DNA from: Phycisphaerales bacterium
GTDB taxonomy: Bacteria; Planctomycetota; Phycisphaerae; Phycisphaerales; UBA1924
NCBI GenBank assembly: GCA_020831775.1
Contig: JAFIFZ010000062.1
Coordinates: 1-54,599, forward strand
DNA length: 54,599 nucleotides
Direction: 5' to 3'
The position numbers and the translations under genes were made by a program. The notes under the pieces are model-generated. The model did not search any database. It was not told the DNA's origin and saw nothing but the letters and a program-made list of their open reading frames with translations. This document shows positions 1 through 8,176 of the stretch, one piece after another (the first letter of the stretch is position 1; each line of letters starts with the position of its first letter).

Positions 1-236
1 AACAGTGATCCCGCAGGGCAGGACTCGGTGCTGGAATTCAACTGGCATGGGGGCATGGTAGAAGGGGGGTGTGGGGGGGGGGGGGGGGGTGGGGGGGGCC
101 CCGGTTTTGGGGGGGTGTGTGCTGGGGTGCGTCGCGCCGGCTACCCACCACCCCCCCACGCCCCACACCCCCCTTCTACCATGCCCCCATGCCAGTTGAA
201 TTCCAGCACCGAGTCCTGCCCTGCGGGATCACTGTT
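1..236. repeat. Fold-back inverted repeat at the window edge with a poly-G centre
   Basis: Bases 1-76 are the exact reverse complement of bases 161-236, with no mismatch over 76 positions. The 84-base centre (77-160) is almost all G on its left side and C-rich on its right. The right arm includes the first codons of the M16 protease gene, so the left arm is a backwards copy of coding sequence. A perfect fold-back with a homopolymer centre, exactly at a sequence end, is typical of a chimeric read or an assembly fault. I treat bases 1 to about 160 as unreliable. A real hairpin is possible but less likely. Confidence 0.85.
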
Positions 237-1415
237 GTCGCCGAGACCGACGCGGCGGCCGAGTCCGCGGGCGCGGGCTTCTTCGTCAAGACCGGCGGGC
301 GCGACGAGCCCAACGAGATCGAGGGCGTCAGCCACTTCCTCGAGCACATGATGTTCAAGGGGACCGAGGAGCTCTCGGCCGAGGACATCAACCGGGGGTT
401 CGACGAGATCGGCGCCCGCAACAACGCCTACACCAGCCACGAGATCACCTGCTTCTACGCCCATGTGCTGCCCGAGGCGATGGAGAAGAACATCGAGCTC
501 TTGTCGAAGATGATGCGCCCCGCCCTCCGCCAGAGCGACTTCGACACAGAGAAGCAGGTCATCCTCGAAGAGATCGCGATGTACAAGGACGACCCGTTCT
601 GGGTCGTTTACGAGGAGACGATGCGTCGGCACTACGCGGGGCATCCGATGGGCCACCGCGTGCTCGGCTCGGTCGAGAGTATCACGGCGCTGACCCGCGA
701 CCAGATGCTCGGCTACTTCACCGATCGCTACTCGGCGGACAACACGGTCGTCTCCCTCGCCGGGCGAGTGGACTTTGACAGCGCGTGCGACCAGATCCAG
801 TCGCTGTGCTCGTCGTGGCAGCGGACCAAGCCCGCCCGCGATAACAGCCGCCCGCCCGTCGCCTGCAAGTCGTTCGTCGAGAAGTCCGACCGCGTGAACC
901 GGACGCACCTGTTGGCGTTCGCCGACGGGCCGGCGATGGACGACGACCGGCGGTACGCCGCGGCGTTGCTCGGGCAGATCCTGGGCGGGCCGGACAACAG
1001 CCGCCTGCACTGGGCGCTGGTCGAGACGGGGATCGCCGAACAAGCGGTGGCCGGCTCGGACCCCCACGACGGGTGCGGGGCGTACTACTTCTACGCGACG
1101 GGCGCCCCAGAGCGAGCCGACGAGATCTGGGCGACGATGCAGCAAGAGATCGCCGGCCTGCGCGACTCTCTGAACGAGGACGACCTCGCCCGCCTCCGCG
1201 CCCGCTTCGCCACGACCGTCACGATCGGTGGCGAGAGGCCCGCCGACCGCATGCAGCGGCTCGGGCGGATGTGGGCGTATCTCGGCGAGTACCTGCCGCT
1301 GGAGGTCGAGCTCGACCGGATCAACCGCGTCACACTCGATGATCTGCGCACGACGCTCGAAGCGTTCCCGCTGGACAAGTGCACGCTTGGCAGGCTCGAA
1401 CCGGCCGCTTCGTAA
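189..1415 (+). CDS. M16 family zinc metalloprotease (insulinase/processing-peptidase-like)
   Basis: This 408-residue protein matches the single-unit M16 peptidases of bacteria (PqqL/YmxG/mitochondrial processing peptidase beta type), which cut peptides inside a two-lobed chamber. The inverted zinc motif HFLEH lies at residues 49-53, with Glu52 as the catalytic base. The third ligand is expected at Glu127 or Glu128, in the ILEEI stretch about 75 residues on. The N-terminal lobe has the usual GxRxE and HxLEHMxFKGT context, and the second lobe runs to the C-terminus. No signal peptide is seen. The ATG at 189 gives the normal family start (a beta strand leading into LPCGITVV). The upstream bases belong to the fold-back artefact, so neither the ribosome site nor a longer N-terminus can be judged. 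The full catalytic motif suggests an active enzyme; its substrate is unknown. Confidence 0.88.
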   Translation: MPVEFQHRVLPCGITVVAETDAAAESAGAGFFVKTGGRDEPNEIEGVSHFLEHMMFKGTEELSAEDINRGFDEIGARNNAYTSHEITCFYAHVLPEAMEKNIELLSKMMRPALRQSDFDTEKQVILEEIAMYKDDPFWVVYEETMRRHYAGHPMGHRVLGSVESITALTRDQMLGYFTDRYSADNTVVSLAGRVDFDSACDQIQSLCSSWQRTKPARDNSRPPVACKSFVEKSDRVNRTHLLAFADGPAMDDDRRYAAALLGQILGGPDNSRLHWALVETGIAEQAVAGSDPHDGCGAYYFYATGAPERADEIWATMQQEIAGLRDSLNEDDLARLRARFATTVTIGGERPADRMQRLGRMWAYLGEYLPLEVELDRINRVTLDDLRTTLEAFPLDKCTLGRLEPAAS

Positions 1416-1459
1416 CGGGTGCGGTCCGGGCTCAGCGATCCGGGTTCAGCGGCCCGCGC

Positions 1460-1954
1460 TCAACGCCCGAGGCGGCCTCGGGCCATCGCACGCTCGATGT
1501 CACGCCTGGCCTCGCGCTCGCCGATGGCGCGGCGTTTGTCGGACTGGCCCCGCCCCACACCGACTCCGATCTTGAGCTTGATGCGTCCGTCGTCGTTGAA
1601 GAACATCTTCAGGGGGACGATGGTCGCCCCCTTCTGCTCGACGGCACTGGCGAACTTGTCGATCTCGCGGTTGTGGGCGAGCAGGATGCGGTCGTGCACC
1701 GGCTTGTGGTTGGCCGGGCCGGCGGGCTGGTACTCGGCGATGTTCACCCCCACCAGGATCAGCCTCGGCACGCGCGGGTTGACGCGCACATACCCCTCCT
1801 GCAGCGACACCTTCCCGTCACGGACGCTCTTGACCTCCGAGCCGGTCAGCACGATGCCGACCTCCAGCGTCTCGCCGATCTCGTAGTCGTAGCGTGCGCG
1901 ACGGTTCTCGATCGTCGGCGTGCCGGTGCCCTGCTTTTTCTTCTTCCTGGCCAT
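1460..1954 (-). CDS. smpB: SsrA-binding protein SmpB
   Basis: SmpB binds tmRNA and brings it to stalled ribosomes for trans-translation. The protein has 164 residues, normal for the family. It shows the OB-fold core with IENRRARYDYEI near the start, the LTGSEVKS strand, then the GYVRV and HDRILLAH segments. The basic C-terminal tail enters the empty mRNA channel. The open frame extends further upstream, but the ATG at 1954 (MARKKKKQ) gives the usual lysine-rich start, and the extra upstream codons are proline- and arginine-rich with no family match. It sits 46 bases downstream of the histidine kinase on the same strand and runs tail to tail with the M16 gene. No tmRNA gene was seen here. Confidence 0.95.
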   Translation of the reverse strand: MARKKKKQGTGTPTIENRRARYDYEIGETLEVGIVLTGSEVKSVRDGKVSLQEGYVRVNPRVPRLILVGVNIAEYQPAGPANHKPVHDRILLAHNREIDKFASAVEQKGATIVPLKMFFNDDGRIKLKIGVGVGRGQSDKRRAIGEREARRDIERAMARGRLGR

Positions 1955-2000
1955 GGGTTGGGCGGGGAGTCTAGGAAGCGGCGGACGCCTGCCGCGAGAT

Positions 2001-3656
2001 TCAATCGCCCGAGACCAAGGTCCGCGGGGAGCGTCCGGAGGCGAGCGAGGCGCGGAAGGCCTTTTCGAGCCTGGTCTCACGCACGCGGGTCTCGTCGGGC
2101 CGGATCGGGACGATCAGACTGAACATCGAGCCCTGCCCCACCGCCGAGTCGACCTGGATCTCGCCTTGCAGGATCGTCGCCAGCTCGCGCGCGATCGCCA
2201 GGCCCAGGCCCGTGCCGCGGTGCTCGCGCGTGTGCCCGGTCTCGACCTGATGGAACTTCTCGAAGATTCTCGCCTGCTCCTCGGGCGGGATGCCGGGGCC
2301 GGTGTCGATCACCGAGATCCGGACCGCGTCGGCGTCCCCTGCGCTCGCGGCGATCAGCCGCTCGGCCCGGACCGTGATCCGCCCCGGACGCCCGGTCCGC
2401 TCGGCGGGCTCGATGAACTTCACCGCGTTGCTCAGGAAGTTGAAGATGATCTGCTGGAACCTCTTGGCGTCCGTGCGGATCACCGGCAGCTCGCGGGGCA
2501 CATCCACGATCACCTCGATCCCCTTGCGCGAGGCCTGGGGATGGATCAACGCGGCCAGCGTCTCGCACGCCTCACGCAGCACCAAGGGCTCGAAACGCAG
2601 CTCGACCCGCCCCGCCTCGATCTTGGCCATCTCCAGCAGGCTCTCAATCATCTCCAGCAGGCCCTTGCCCGCGTCGACGATGTTCGACAGGTAGCGCAGA
2701 CGCTTGGCGGTGTGCGCGTTGTCGGGGTTCTCCTTCGCCTCCTGGCTGGCGATCTCCTGGAGCAGCTCCGCGAAGCCGATGATCGAGTTCAAGGGCGTGC
2801 GCAGCTCGTGGCTGACATTGGCGAGGAAGTCCGCCTTGAGGCGATTCGCCTCGTACAGCACGCTGTTGGCCTGGGCGAGCTCGTTGAGCTTCAGGTCCAG
2901 CGCCCGGTTGACCGACCGCTGCTGGTCGTGGGCCGTCTGGAGCTCGCTGAGCATGCTGTTGAAGGCCTCGGCGAGTTCCTGGTACTCGTCGCCGGTGCGG
3001 ATGTCCGAGCGTGTGTGCAGATCGCCGCCCTTGACCTTCTCGGCCGTTTCGCGGAGCTGACGCACCGGGCCGAGCACGAGCTTGTGCGTGATGAGGTAGA
3101 AGACGACGATCGCCGGCGCAAGCACCACCAGCCCGGCGCTGAGCTGGTAGACGGTGTTGACGACCAATGCCGTCGCGGTGTCGTCGGAGCGTTGCTCGAT
3201 CACCAGCAGGCCCGAGAGGCGCTGCCCCCCCTCGGCCGGGCCTACGGCCCTGTAGTAGCGGTACACCCGCACGATCCCGTCCCAGCTCGACCACATCCGC
3301 TCGCGCCGGGTCGGATCGTCGTCGAAGTAGCGGAGGGCCCGCGCGTGCTGGGGGTCTTCCTCGGCGGCCGCCTCCGCCTCCTCGATGGTCATCCGCCGCA
3401 CGCGGATCCCCCCGTGCTCGACGGTCCCCCGTTCGTCGATGGTGCGGGGCGCCCCCTGCTCGACCGCCCGAGCGTCCAGCCGCTGCCAGGTGTCCATCTT
3501 CTGGCGGAGCAGCTCCCGCTGGCGGTCCTCGACGAGGGCGTTCATCCGCAGCCAAGGCGGCGCCAGGGCGGCCAGCACGATCAGCACCACCGCCCCGCCG
3601 AAGAGCAGGAGGCACTTGTTGGCCAGCGAGAGTCTGCGGGGCAGGCGAAGACGCAT
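2001..3656 (-). CDS. Membrane sensor histidine kinase (HAMP, HisKA, HATPase)
   Basis: A 551-residue sensor kinase. One transmembrane helix lies near residues 13-35, then an extracytoplasmic region of roughly 150 residues, then a second helix near 190-210. These are followed by a HAMP linker (LGPVRQLRETAEKV), a short coiled coil, a HisKA dimerisation helix with the phospho-acceptor in NVSHELRTPLNSII, and an HATPase domain. The N box (NFLSNAVKF), G1 box (DTGPGIP) and G2 box (GTGLGLAI) are all complete, so it should be active. No receiver domain is fused and no response regulator lies next to it, so its partner is encoded elsewhere. The start at 3656 gives MRLRLPRR directly before the first membrane helix. 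The longer open frame upstream overlaps the miaB promoter region and is low-complexity. The signal it senses is unknown. Confidence 0.9.
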   Translation of the reverse strand: MRLRLPRRLSLANKCLLLFGGAVVLIVLAALAPPWLRMNALVEDRQRELLRQKMDTWQRLDARAVEQGAPRTIDERGTVEHGGIRVRRMTIEEAEAAAEEDPQHARALRYFDDDPTRRERMWSSWDGIVRVYRYYRAVGPAEGGQRLSGLLVIEQRSDDTATALVVNTVYQLSAGLVVLAPAIVVFYLITHKLVLGPVRQLRETAEKVKGGDLHTRSDIRTGDEYQELAEAFNSMLSELQTAHDQQRSVNRALDLKLNELAQANSVLYEANRLKADFLANVSHELRTPLNSIIGFAELLQEIASQEAKENPDNAHTAKRLRYLSNIVDAGKGLLEMIESLLEMAKIEAGRVELRFEPLVLREACETLAALIHPQASRKGIEVIVDVPRELPVIRTDAKRFQQIIFNFLSNAVKFIEPAERTGRPGRITVRAERLIAASAGDADAVRISVIDTGPGIPPEEQARIFEKFHQVETGHTREHRGTGLGLAIARELATILQGEIQVDSAVGQGSMFSLIVPIRPDETRVRETRLEKAFRASLASGRSPRTLVSGD

Positions 3657-3840
3657 CGCGCGAGTGTATCCGGACCCGCGGCCCCGCCACGGCGCCGGAC
3701 GCTGCACGCCTCCGGCGAGGGCGCGGGGAGTGGGGCGCGGGGCGCTGGGGTTTGAGGCGGCCTTCGGCCTGGCTTTGCCATCCCTGCGCCCAGCACCCCG
3801 CGCCCAGCGCCCGTCGTTCTGGCCGCGTAGAGTTGCAGCC

Positions 3841-5502
3841 ATGCCCGCCGGACGCGTCTATCTCGAAACCTTCGGCTGCCAGATGAACGAGCTGGACTCG
3901 GAGCTGGTCCGAGGCCGCCTCGCCTCGCTCGGCTACCGCTTCACGCCCGATCCGGCCGAGGCGGATGTCGTCCTGTACAACACCTGCTCGGTCCGCGAGC
4001 AGGCCGAGCAGAAGGTCTGGAGCCGCCTGGGCGACCTGAAGACCCACAAGGCCGAGCGCCCCGAGACCGTCGTCGGCGTCCTGGGCTGCATGGCCGAACG
4101 CGACGGCGAGGACCTCATCAAGCGCATGCCCGTGGTCGACATCCTCTGCGGCCCCGGCGAGCTCGACAAACTGCCCGAACTCATCGACAACGCGCTGCGG
4201 ACACGCCTGTCTCTCAGGGCCGAGCGCTCCGCGTCGCAGGTCGCCCTGCAGGGGAGCACCTCGCGGCGCAGCGCCACCCTCGCGGCGGCCCAGGACGACC
4301 TTGAGTTGCTCGACCTCTCTCGCGCGATCTCGCCGACGGACCATTCCGGCTCGGCGTATGTGCGCATCACGCGCGGGTGCAACAAGTTCTGCACCTACTG
4401 CGTCGTGCCCTTCACGCGCGGGGCCGAGGTGCACCGCCCGCCCGACCACATCGTCGAAGAGTGCAAGAGGCTCGCAGACGCCGGCGTCATCGAGGTCACC
4501 CTCCTCGGCCAGACCGTCAACCACTACCGCTACGAGGACGGCGCGGCGGTCACGGTCAACGGGATGCTCCAGCCCCAGAAGGGCCGCATCTACAAGGGCG
4601 CCTCGGCCGAGGGTCGCCGCAGCGACGCCTTCACGGGCGAGCGAGTAACGACCTTCGCCGACCTCCTGCGCCGCATCCACGACGAGGTCCCCGCGATCAA
4701 GCGACTGCGCTTCGTGACCTCGTACCCCCGCGACTTCGGTGACGATGTGCTGGAGGTGATGCGCGACCACCCGCGGATCTGCCGCTACCTGCATGTGCCC
4801 GCCCAATCCGGCTCCGACCGGATGCTGAAGATGATGAACCGGGGCTACACCGTCGCCCAATACGACGAGTTCATCGCCCGCGCCCGTCACTACCTCGATC
4901 AGCCCGAGCTCGGCCGCCCGCTGATGATCTCGGGCGACATCATCGTCGGCTTCCCGACCGAGACCGACGAGGATTTCGAGGCGACCAAGGCCCTTCTCCA
5001 GCGCTCCCGCTACAAGAACTGCTTCATCTTCAAGTACTCGCCCAGGCCCGGCACCGTCGCCTATGACCGCATCCCCGACGATGTGCCCGACGAGGTGAAG
5101 CGCCGGCGAAACAACGAACTGCTGGCGCTGCAGACCGGGATCTCCGAAGAGATCGGGCGAGCGCAGGTCGGGCGCGAGTTCGAGGTGTATGTCGAGGGGC
5201 CCAGCCGCAGGGCGAAGAAACAGGCCGGGCTCAAGAAGTCCAGCCTGCGCAACAAGGCGAACCACACGATCTCGCTGACCGTCTCGGGTCGCGAGCCTGG
5301 CGAGGCTTCAGAAAGCCACGGCGCGATCGCTTCGATCGACGCTGGCGGCCCCGTCCAGCTCAGCGGGCGGACCGATGGCGACCAGATCGTCTTCTTCGAC
5401 ACCCCCGAGGGCCGCTCCCCCGCCGACTTCATCGGACGCCTCGTCCGCGTGCGCATCGAAGCGGCCCAGGGCATGTCGCTGGCGGGCTCGCTGCTCGGGT
5501 GA
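3841..5502 (+). CDS. miaB: tRNA-2-methylthio-N6-dimethylallyladenosine synthase MiaB, with insertions
   Basis: MiaB is a radical-SAM methylthiotransferase that converts i6A37 to ms2i6A37 in tRNAs reading UNN codons. The N-terminal UPF0004 domain carries the auxiliary 4Fe-4S cysteines at about residues 13, 49 and 83. The radical-SAM motif CNKFCTYC is at 180-187, and a TRAM-type RNA-binding domain ends the protein. At 553 residues it is roughly 100 longer than common MiaB proteins. Extra segments occur before the radical-SAM domain (about 123-165), after the LLGQTVNHY motif (about 225-265, including NGMLQPQKG), and in a lysine/serine-rich stretch within the C-terminal part. The family start METHIONINE-xxxx-VYLETFGCQMN fixes the ATG at 3841. 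It is divergent from the histidine kinase, with 184 bases between them. Confidence 0.94.
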   Translation: MPAGRVYLETFGCQMNELDSELVRGRLASLGYRFTPDPAEADVVLYNTCSVREQAEQKVWSRLGDLKTHKAERPETVVGVLGCMAERDGEDLIKRMPVVDILCGPGELDKLPELIDNALRTRLSLRAERSASQVALQGSTSRRSATLAAAQDDLELLDLSRAISPTDHSGSAYVRITRGCNKFCTYCVVPFTRGAEVHRPPDHIVEECKRLADAGVIEVTLLGQTVNHYRYEDGAAVTVNGMLQPQKGRIYKGASAEGRRSDAFTGERVTTFADLLRRIHDEVPAIKRLRFVTSYPRDFGDDVLEVMRDHPRICRYLHVPAQSGSDRMLKMMNRGYTVAQYDEFIARARHYLDQPELGRPLMISGDIIVGFPTETDEDFEATKALLQRSRYKNCFIFKYSPRPGTVAYDRIPDDVPDEVKRRRNNELLALQTGISEEIGRAQVGREFEVYVEGPSRRAKKQAGLKKSSLRNKANHTISLTVSGREPGEASESHGAIASIDAGGPVQLSGRTDGDQIVFFDTPEGRSPADFIGRLVRVRIEAAQGMSLAGSLLG

Positions 5503-5531
5503 AGCCGATTAAGGCTGAAATGACAGCATGA

Positions 5532-5646
5532 ACCCGACTCTTCGCTGCGCTCAGAGGTCGGCGTCATTCCCTCGCGGCGGATGACGCGCCCGACAGCGAT
5601 GCACGCAACCTGGACGCCGATCTCTGAGCGCAGCGAAGAGTCGGGT
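5532..5646. repeat. Inverted repeat pair, 33-base arms (dispersed repeat family A)
   Basis: The left arm (5532-5564) and right arm (5614-5646) are reverse complements at 32 of 33 positions, with a 49-base loop. The right arm reads acgccgatctctgagcg, then cagcgaagagtcgggt. A third copy at 54460-54492 differs from the right arm at one base. The pair sits between the convergent genes miaB and the S10 peptidase. It could fold into a long hairpin in RNA from either side and act as a two-way terminator or an mRNA end protector. It lacks a T run, so it may equally be a dispersed REP-like element. Confidence 0.85.
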
Positions 5647-5669
5647 CTTCCGCCGGTAACCAGCCGACT

Positions 5670-7190
5670 TCAATCCCCCAACGCCTGCCTGTAAAACTCC
5701 ACCGCGTCGACCTTGAGCTTCTCCAGATCCGCGATCCGCAGGTACATCATGTGCCCCGCCTCGTAGTGGCTCAGCATCACCTGCTTGCGGAGCTCGGGGT
5801 CGAGCTGCATGTGGCTGATGGTGTACTCTGCCGCGAAGTGCGGCGTCGCCAGGTCGTAGTACCCGCAGGCGAACCATGCGTGGAGATCTCGATTCCGGTT
5901 CATCGCGCTGCGGAGGCTCTCGGCCACATTCGCGTAGCGGTTCTGGTCCTGCGCGTAGCTCCACGGACGTACGCGACCGGTCAGGATCTCGTAGGGATGA
6001 TCATTCACATACTTCAGCTCGCGGCGCATGTAGTCGTTCAGAGCCGTCGAGTAGGGCCCGAGGATCGCCGAGTAGCTCGGGTCGTACTCGTACCGGTCGC
6101 CGACATCCAGCCGGTCGCGCCCCTTGTAGCGTGAGTCGAGGCGCCCGACCGTCAGCCCCTCGTCGCGCAGCAGCTCCTTGGTGAAGCGGAAGATGTCGAT
6201 CCGCAGGTCCGTCTGCTCGATGTACCGCTTCGAAAGCCCTGTATACCGGGCCAGTTTCGAAGCGATCTCGTCACGCTCAGACATCGTCAGCCGGTCGCCC
6301 TTGGCCAGCGCCACGAGGTACTCGGTCTCGGCGAACTCTTCGACCTCGTCCATCAACGCCCGCAGATCCTCAGAGAGCGCCGGTTCCAGCCGCCCGTGGT
6401 AGAACGCCGTCGCGGCGTAGGTCGGCAGGAACAGCCAGTACGGCATCTCGTTGCCGACATTGAACCGGATCGTCTGAAAGTTCAGCACCGGGCTCACGAG
6501 GATCACCCCGTTGAGGTACATCCCGTGCGTCTCCTGCAGGTAACCGCTCAGGCCCGCCGCCCGCGTCGTCCCGTACGACTCGCCGATCAGGAACTTCGGG
6601 CTCGACCACCGCTCGTTCCGCGTCACCCACAATCTGATGAACTCCCCCACCGCCTCGATGTCCTCGCGCAGCCCGAAGAACTCCGTCGGACGCACGCCCT
6701 CCTCGGCGCGGCTGTAGCCCGTCCCAACCGGATCGATAAAGACCATGTCCGTCAGGTCCAGCCACGAAAACTCGTTGTCGACCACGCGACCCGGCGGGGG
6801 CAGGGGCATGCCCTCGTCGTCCATCAGCACACGGCGCGGGCCCAGCGTGCCCAGGTGCAGCCAGACCGACGACGAGCCCGGCCCGCCGTTGAAGCTGAAA
6901 GTCAGCGGCCGGTCTTCGGGCCCATGATCCCCGTCGAGGGTGTACGCGATGAACGAGAGCTCGGCCCGGGTCTGGCCGTCGTACGCGGGAAGCTCCATCC
7001 GCCCCGCCATGGCGGTGTACGAGAGCTCGCGCCCGTCGATCGTCACGCTGTGCCGGGTGACGCTGGGCTCATCGGCGACGCGGAACGACAGATCGACCGC
7101 CGGTTTGTCATCCGCCCCCAGCGCGGGGAACATCCACACAGCCATGCCCAGCGAAACCGCACAAACCCGATGCAACACCTTCGAACGCAT
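5670..7190 (-). CDS. Secreted S10 family serine carboxypeptidase-like protein
   Basis: A 506-residue alpha/beta-hydrolase of peptidase family S10, which removes C-terminal residues from peptides. A signal peptide covers about residues 1-26 (MRSKVLHRV, then a hydrophobic core ending at ALGADD). The oxyanion-hole motif NGGPGSSS is at 101-108, the nucleophile is Ser205 in GESYG, and the other triad members are probably Asp446 (GYYDLATP) and His480 (GHMMY). The triad is complete. The start at 7190 is chosen because AGGAGG lies seven bases before it. A slightly longer frame (MPRPLRIRRR) has no such site. Bacterial members are common in soil and marine scavengers, so periplasmic or extracellular peptide breakdown is the likely role. 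It is divergent from the sirtuin gene and convergent with miaB. Confidence 0.9.
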   Translation of the reverse strand: MRSKVLHRVCAVSLGMAVWMFPALGADDKPAVDLSFRVADEPSVTRHSVTIDGRELSYTAMAGRMELPAYDGQTRAELSFIAYTLDGDHGPEDRPLTFSFNGGPGSSSVWLHLGTLGPRRVLMDDEGMPLPPPGRVVDNEFSWLDLTDMVFIDPVGTGYSRAEEGVRPTEFFGLREDIEAVGEFIRLWVTRNERWSSPKFLIGESYGTTRAAGLSGYLQETHGMYLNGVILVSPVLNFQTIRFNVGNEMPYWLFLPTYAATAFYHGRLEPALSEDLRALMDEVEEFAETEYLVALAKGDRLTMSERDEIASKLARYTGLSKRYIEQTDLRIDIFRFTKELLRDEGLTVGRLDSRYKGRDRLDVGDRYEYDPSYSAILGPYSTALNDYMRRELKYVNDHPYEILTGRVRPWSYAQDQNRYANVAESLRSAMNRNRDLHAWFACGYYDLATPHFAAEYTISHMQLDPELRKQVMLSHYEAGHMMYLRIADLEKLKVDAVEFYRQALGD

Positions 7191-7307
7191 CTTACGCCTC
7201 CTGATTCTCAGTGGTCGCGGCATGGTACAGAAACCCACGCCCCGAGGCAGCACGCGTGTCGCGTCCGCCCCGCCGCAGGGCCAGCCGCCAGCCGAAAGAG
7301 ACCACGC

Positions 7308-8129
7308 GTGAGCGACCAAACCACCCCCCCAGATCCAGACTCGCGGCCCGACCCACAGATCCGCCGCATCGCGGCCATGCTCGCCGATGCCCGGCGTGTT
7401 GTGGTCCTGACCGGGGCCGGCGTCAGCGCCGAAAGCAAGATCCCGACCTTCCGCGACGCGATGGAGGGCCTCTGGGCGAGCTTCGACCCCCAGTCCCTCG
7501 CGACTCCGGAAGGGTTCGCCGCCGACCCCGAGACCGTCACCAAGTGGTACGACTTCCGCCGGATGAAGTGCCGCGAGGCCGAGCCCAACCCCGGCCACCT
7601 CGCCCTCGCCCGCATCGAACGCGAGCTCGAATCCCGGTCTCGCGAGTTCATCCTCCTCACCCAGAATGTCGACGGCCTGCACCGGCGCGCCGGCAACAAA
7701 TCCGTCGTCGAGCTCCACGGCTCGCTCGAAGTCTGGCGCTGCACGGAGACCGGCGAAGAGTTCCGCGACCTGCCCGCCCCCTTCGACACCTACCCGCCCC
7801 GCACCGATCGTGGCACGGTGCTCCGCCCCGGCGTCGTCTGGTTCGGCGAGATGCTCCCCCCCGAGGCGATCGAGACCGCGGGCGAACGCCTCGATACCTG
7901 CGACCTCTTCTTCGCCATCGGCACGAGCGCGACCGTCTACCCGGCCGCGGGCTTCTCGGACCTGGCCCGGGCCGCCGGGGCGTCGACCGTCGAGATCAAC
8001 CCCGACGCGACGCCGGCTTCGGGCCATGTCGATGAGAGCGTGCGGGCCCGCGCAGGGGCGGTCCTCCCAGAGATCGTCGAGCTCGCCTTCGGCGCTGGCG
8101 ACGCAAGCCCGCGGGGCGGGAACGGTTGA
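7308..8129 (+). CDS. SIR2 family NAD-dependent protein deacylase (class III-like, no zinc cysteines)
   Basis: A sirtuin that uses NAD+ to remove acyl groups from lysines. The NAD motif GAGVSAESKIPTFR is at residues 36-49, TQNVDGLHRRAG at 118-129, catalytic His137 in ELHGS, and LRPGVVWFGE near 172-181. The YDFR stretch at 81-84 matches the Tyr-x-x-Arg pair that class III sirtuins (SIRT5, CobB) use to bind succinyl or malonyl groups. The structural zinc cysteines are missing: only Cys145 remains where two CxxC pairs normally lie, and that loop is short and proline-rich. The GTG at 7308 follows gaaagag and gives 273 residues. The stop lies 47 bases before the next photolyase gene, so cotranscription is likely. 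Confidence 0.88.
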   Translation: MSDQTTPPDPDSRPDPQIRRIAAMLADARRVVVLTGAGVSAESKIPTFRDAMEGLWASFDPQSLATPEGFAADPETVTKWYDFRRMKCREAEPNPGHLALARIERELESRSREFILLTQNVDGLHRRAGNKSVVELHGSLEVWRCTETGEEFRDLPAPFDTYPPRTDRGTVLRPGVVWFGEMLPPEAIETAGERLDTCDLFFAIGTSATVYPAAGFSDLARAAGASTVEINPDATPASGHVDESVRARAGAVLPEIVELAFGAGDASPRGGNG

Positions 8130-8176
8130 GGGGCAAGACGCCAAGCTCTCTCCCCGGCGCGAGCCCCGGCAGCGGC

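Noticed and set aside
69-188. Longer N-terminus for the M16 protease reaching back to base 69
   Set aside because: The added 40 residues are Gly/Trp/Pro low complexity coded by the poly-G centre of the fold-back artefact; the family start is at 189.
2644-5265. An 873-codon minus-strand open frame across the kinase and miaB
   Set aside because: It lies on the opposite strand of miaB and then in another frame of the kinase gene; composition is typical of high-GC shadow frames and no domain is seen.
5503-5669. A possible tRNA or small RNA in the miaB-S10 gap
   Set aside because: The structure seen is explained by the 33-base inverted repeat; there is no T-loop or acceptor-stem pattern of a tRNA.
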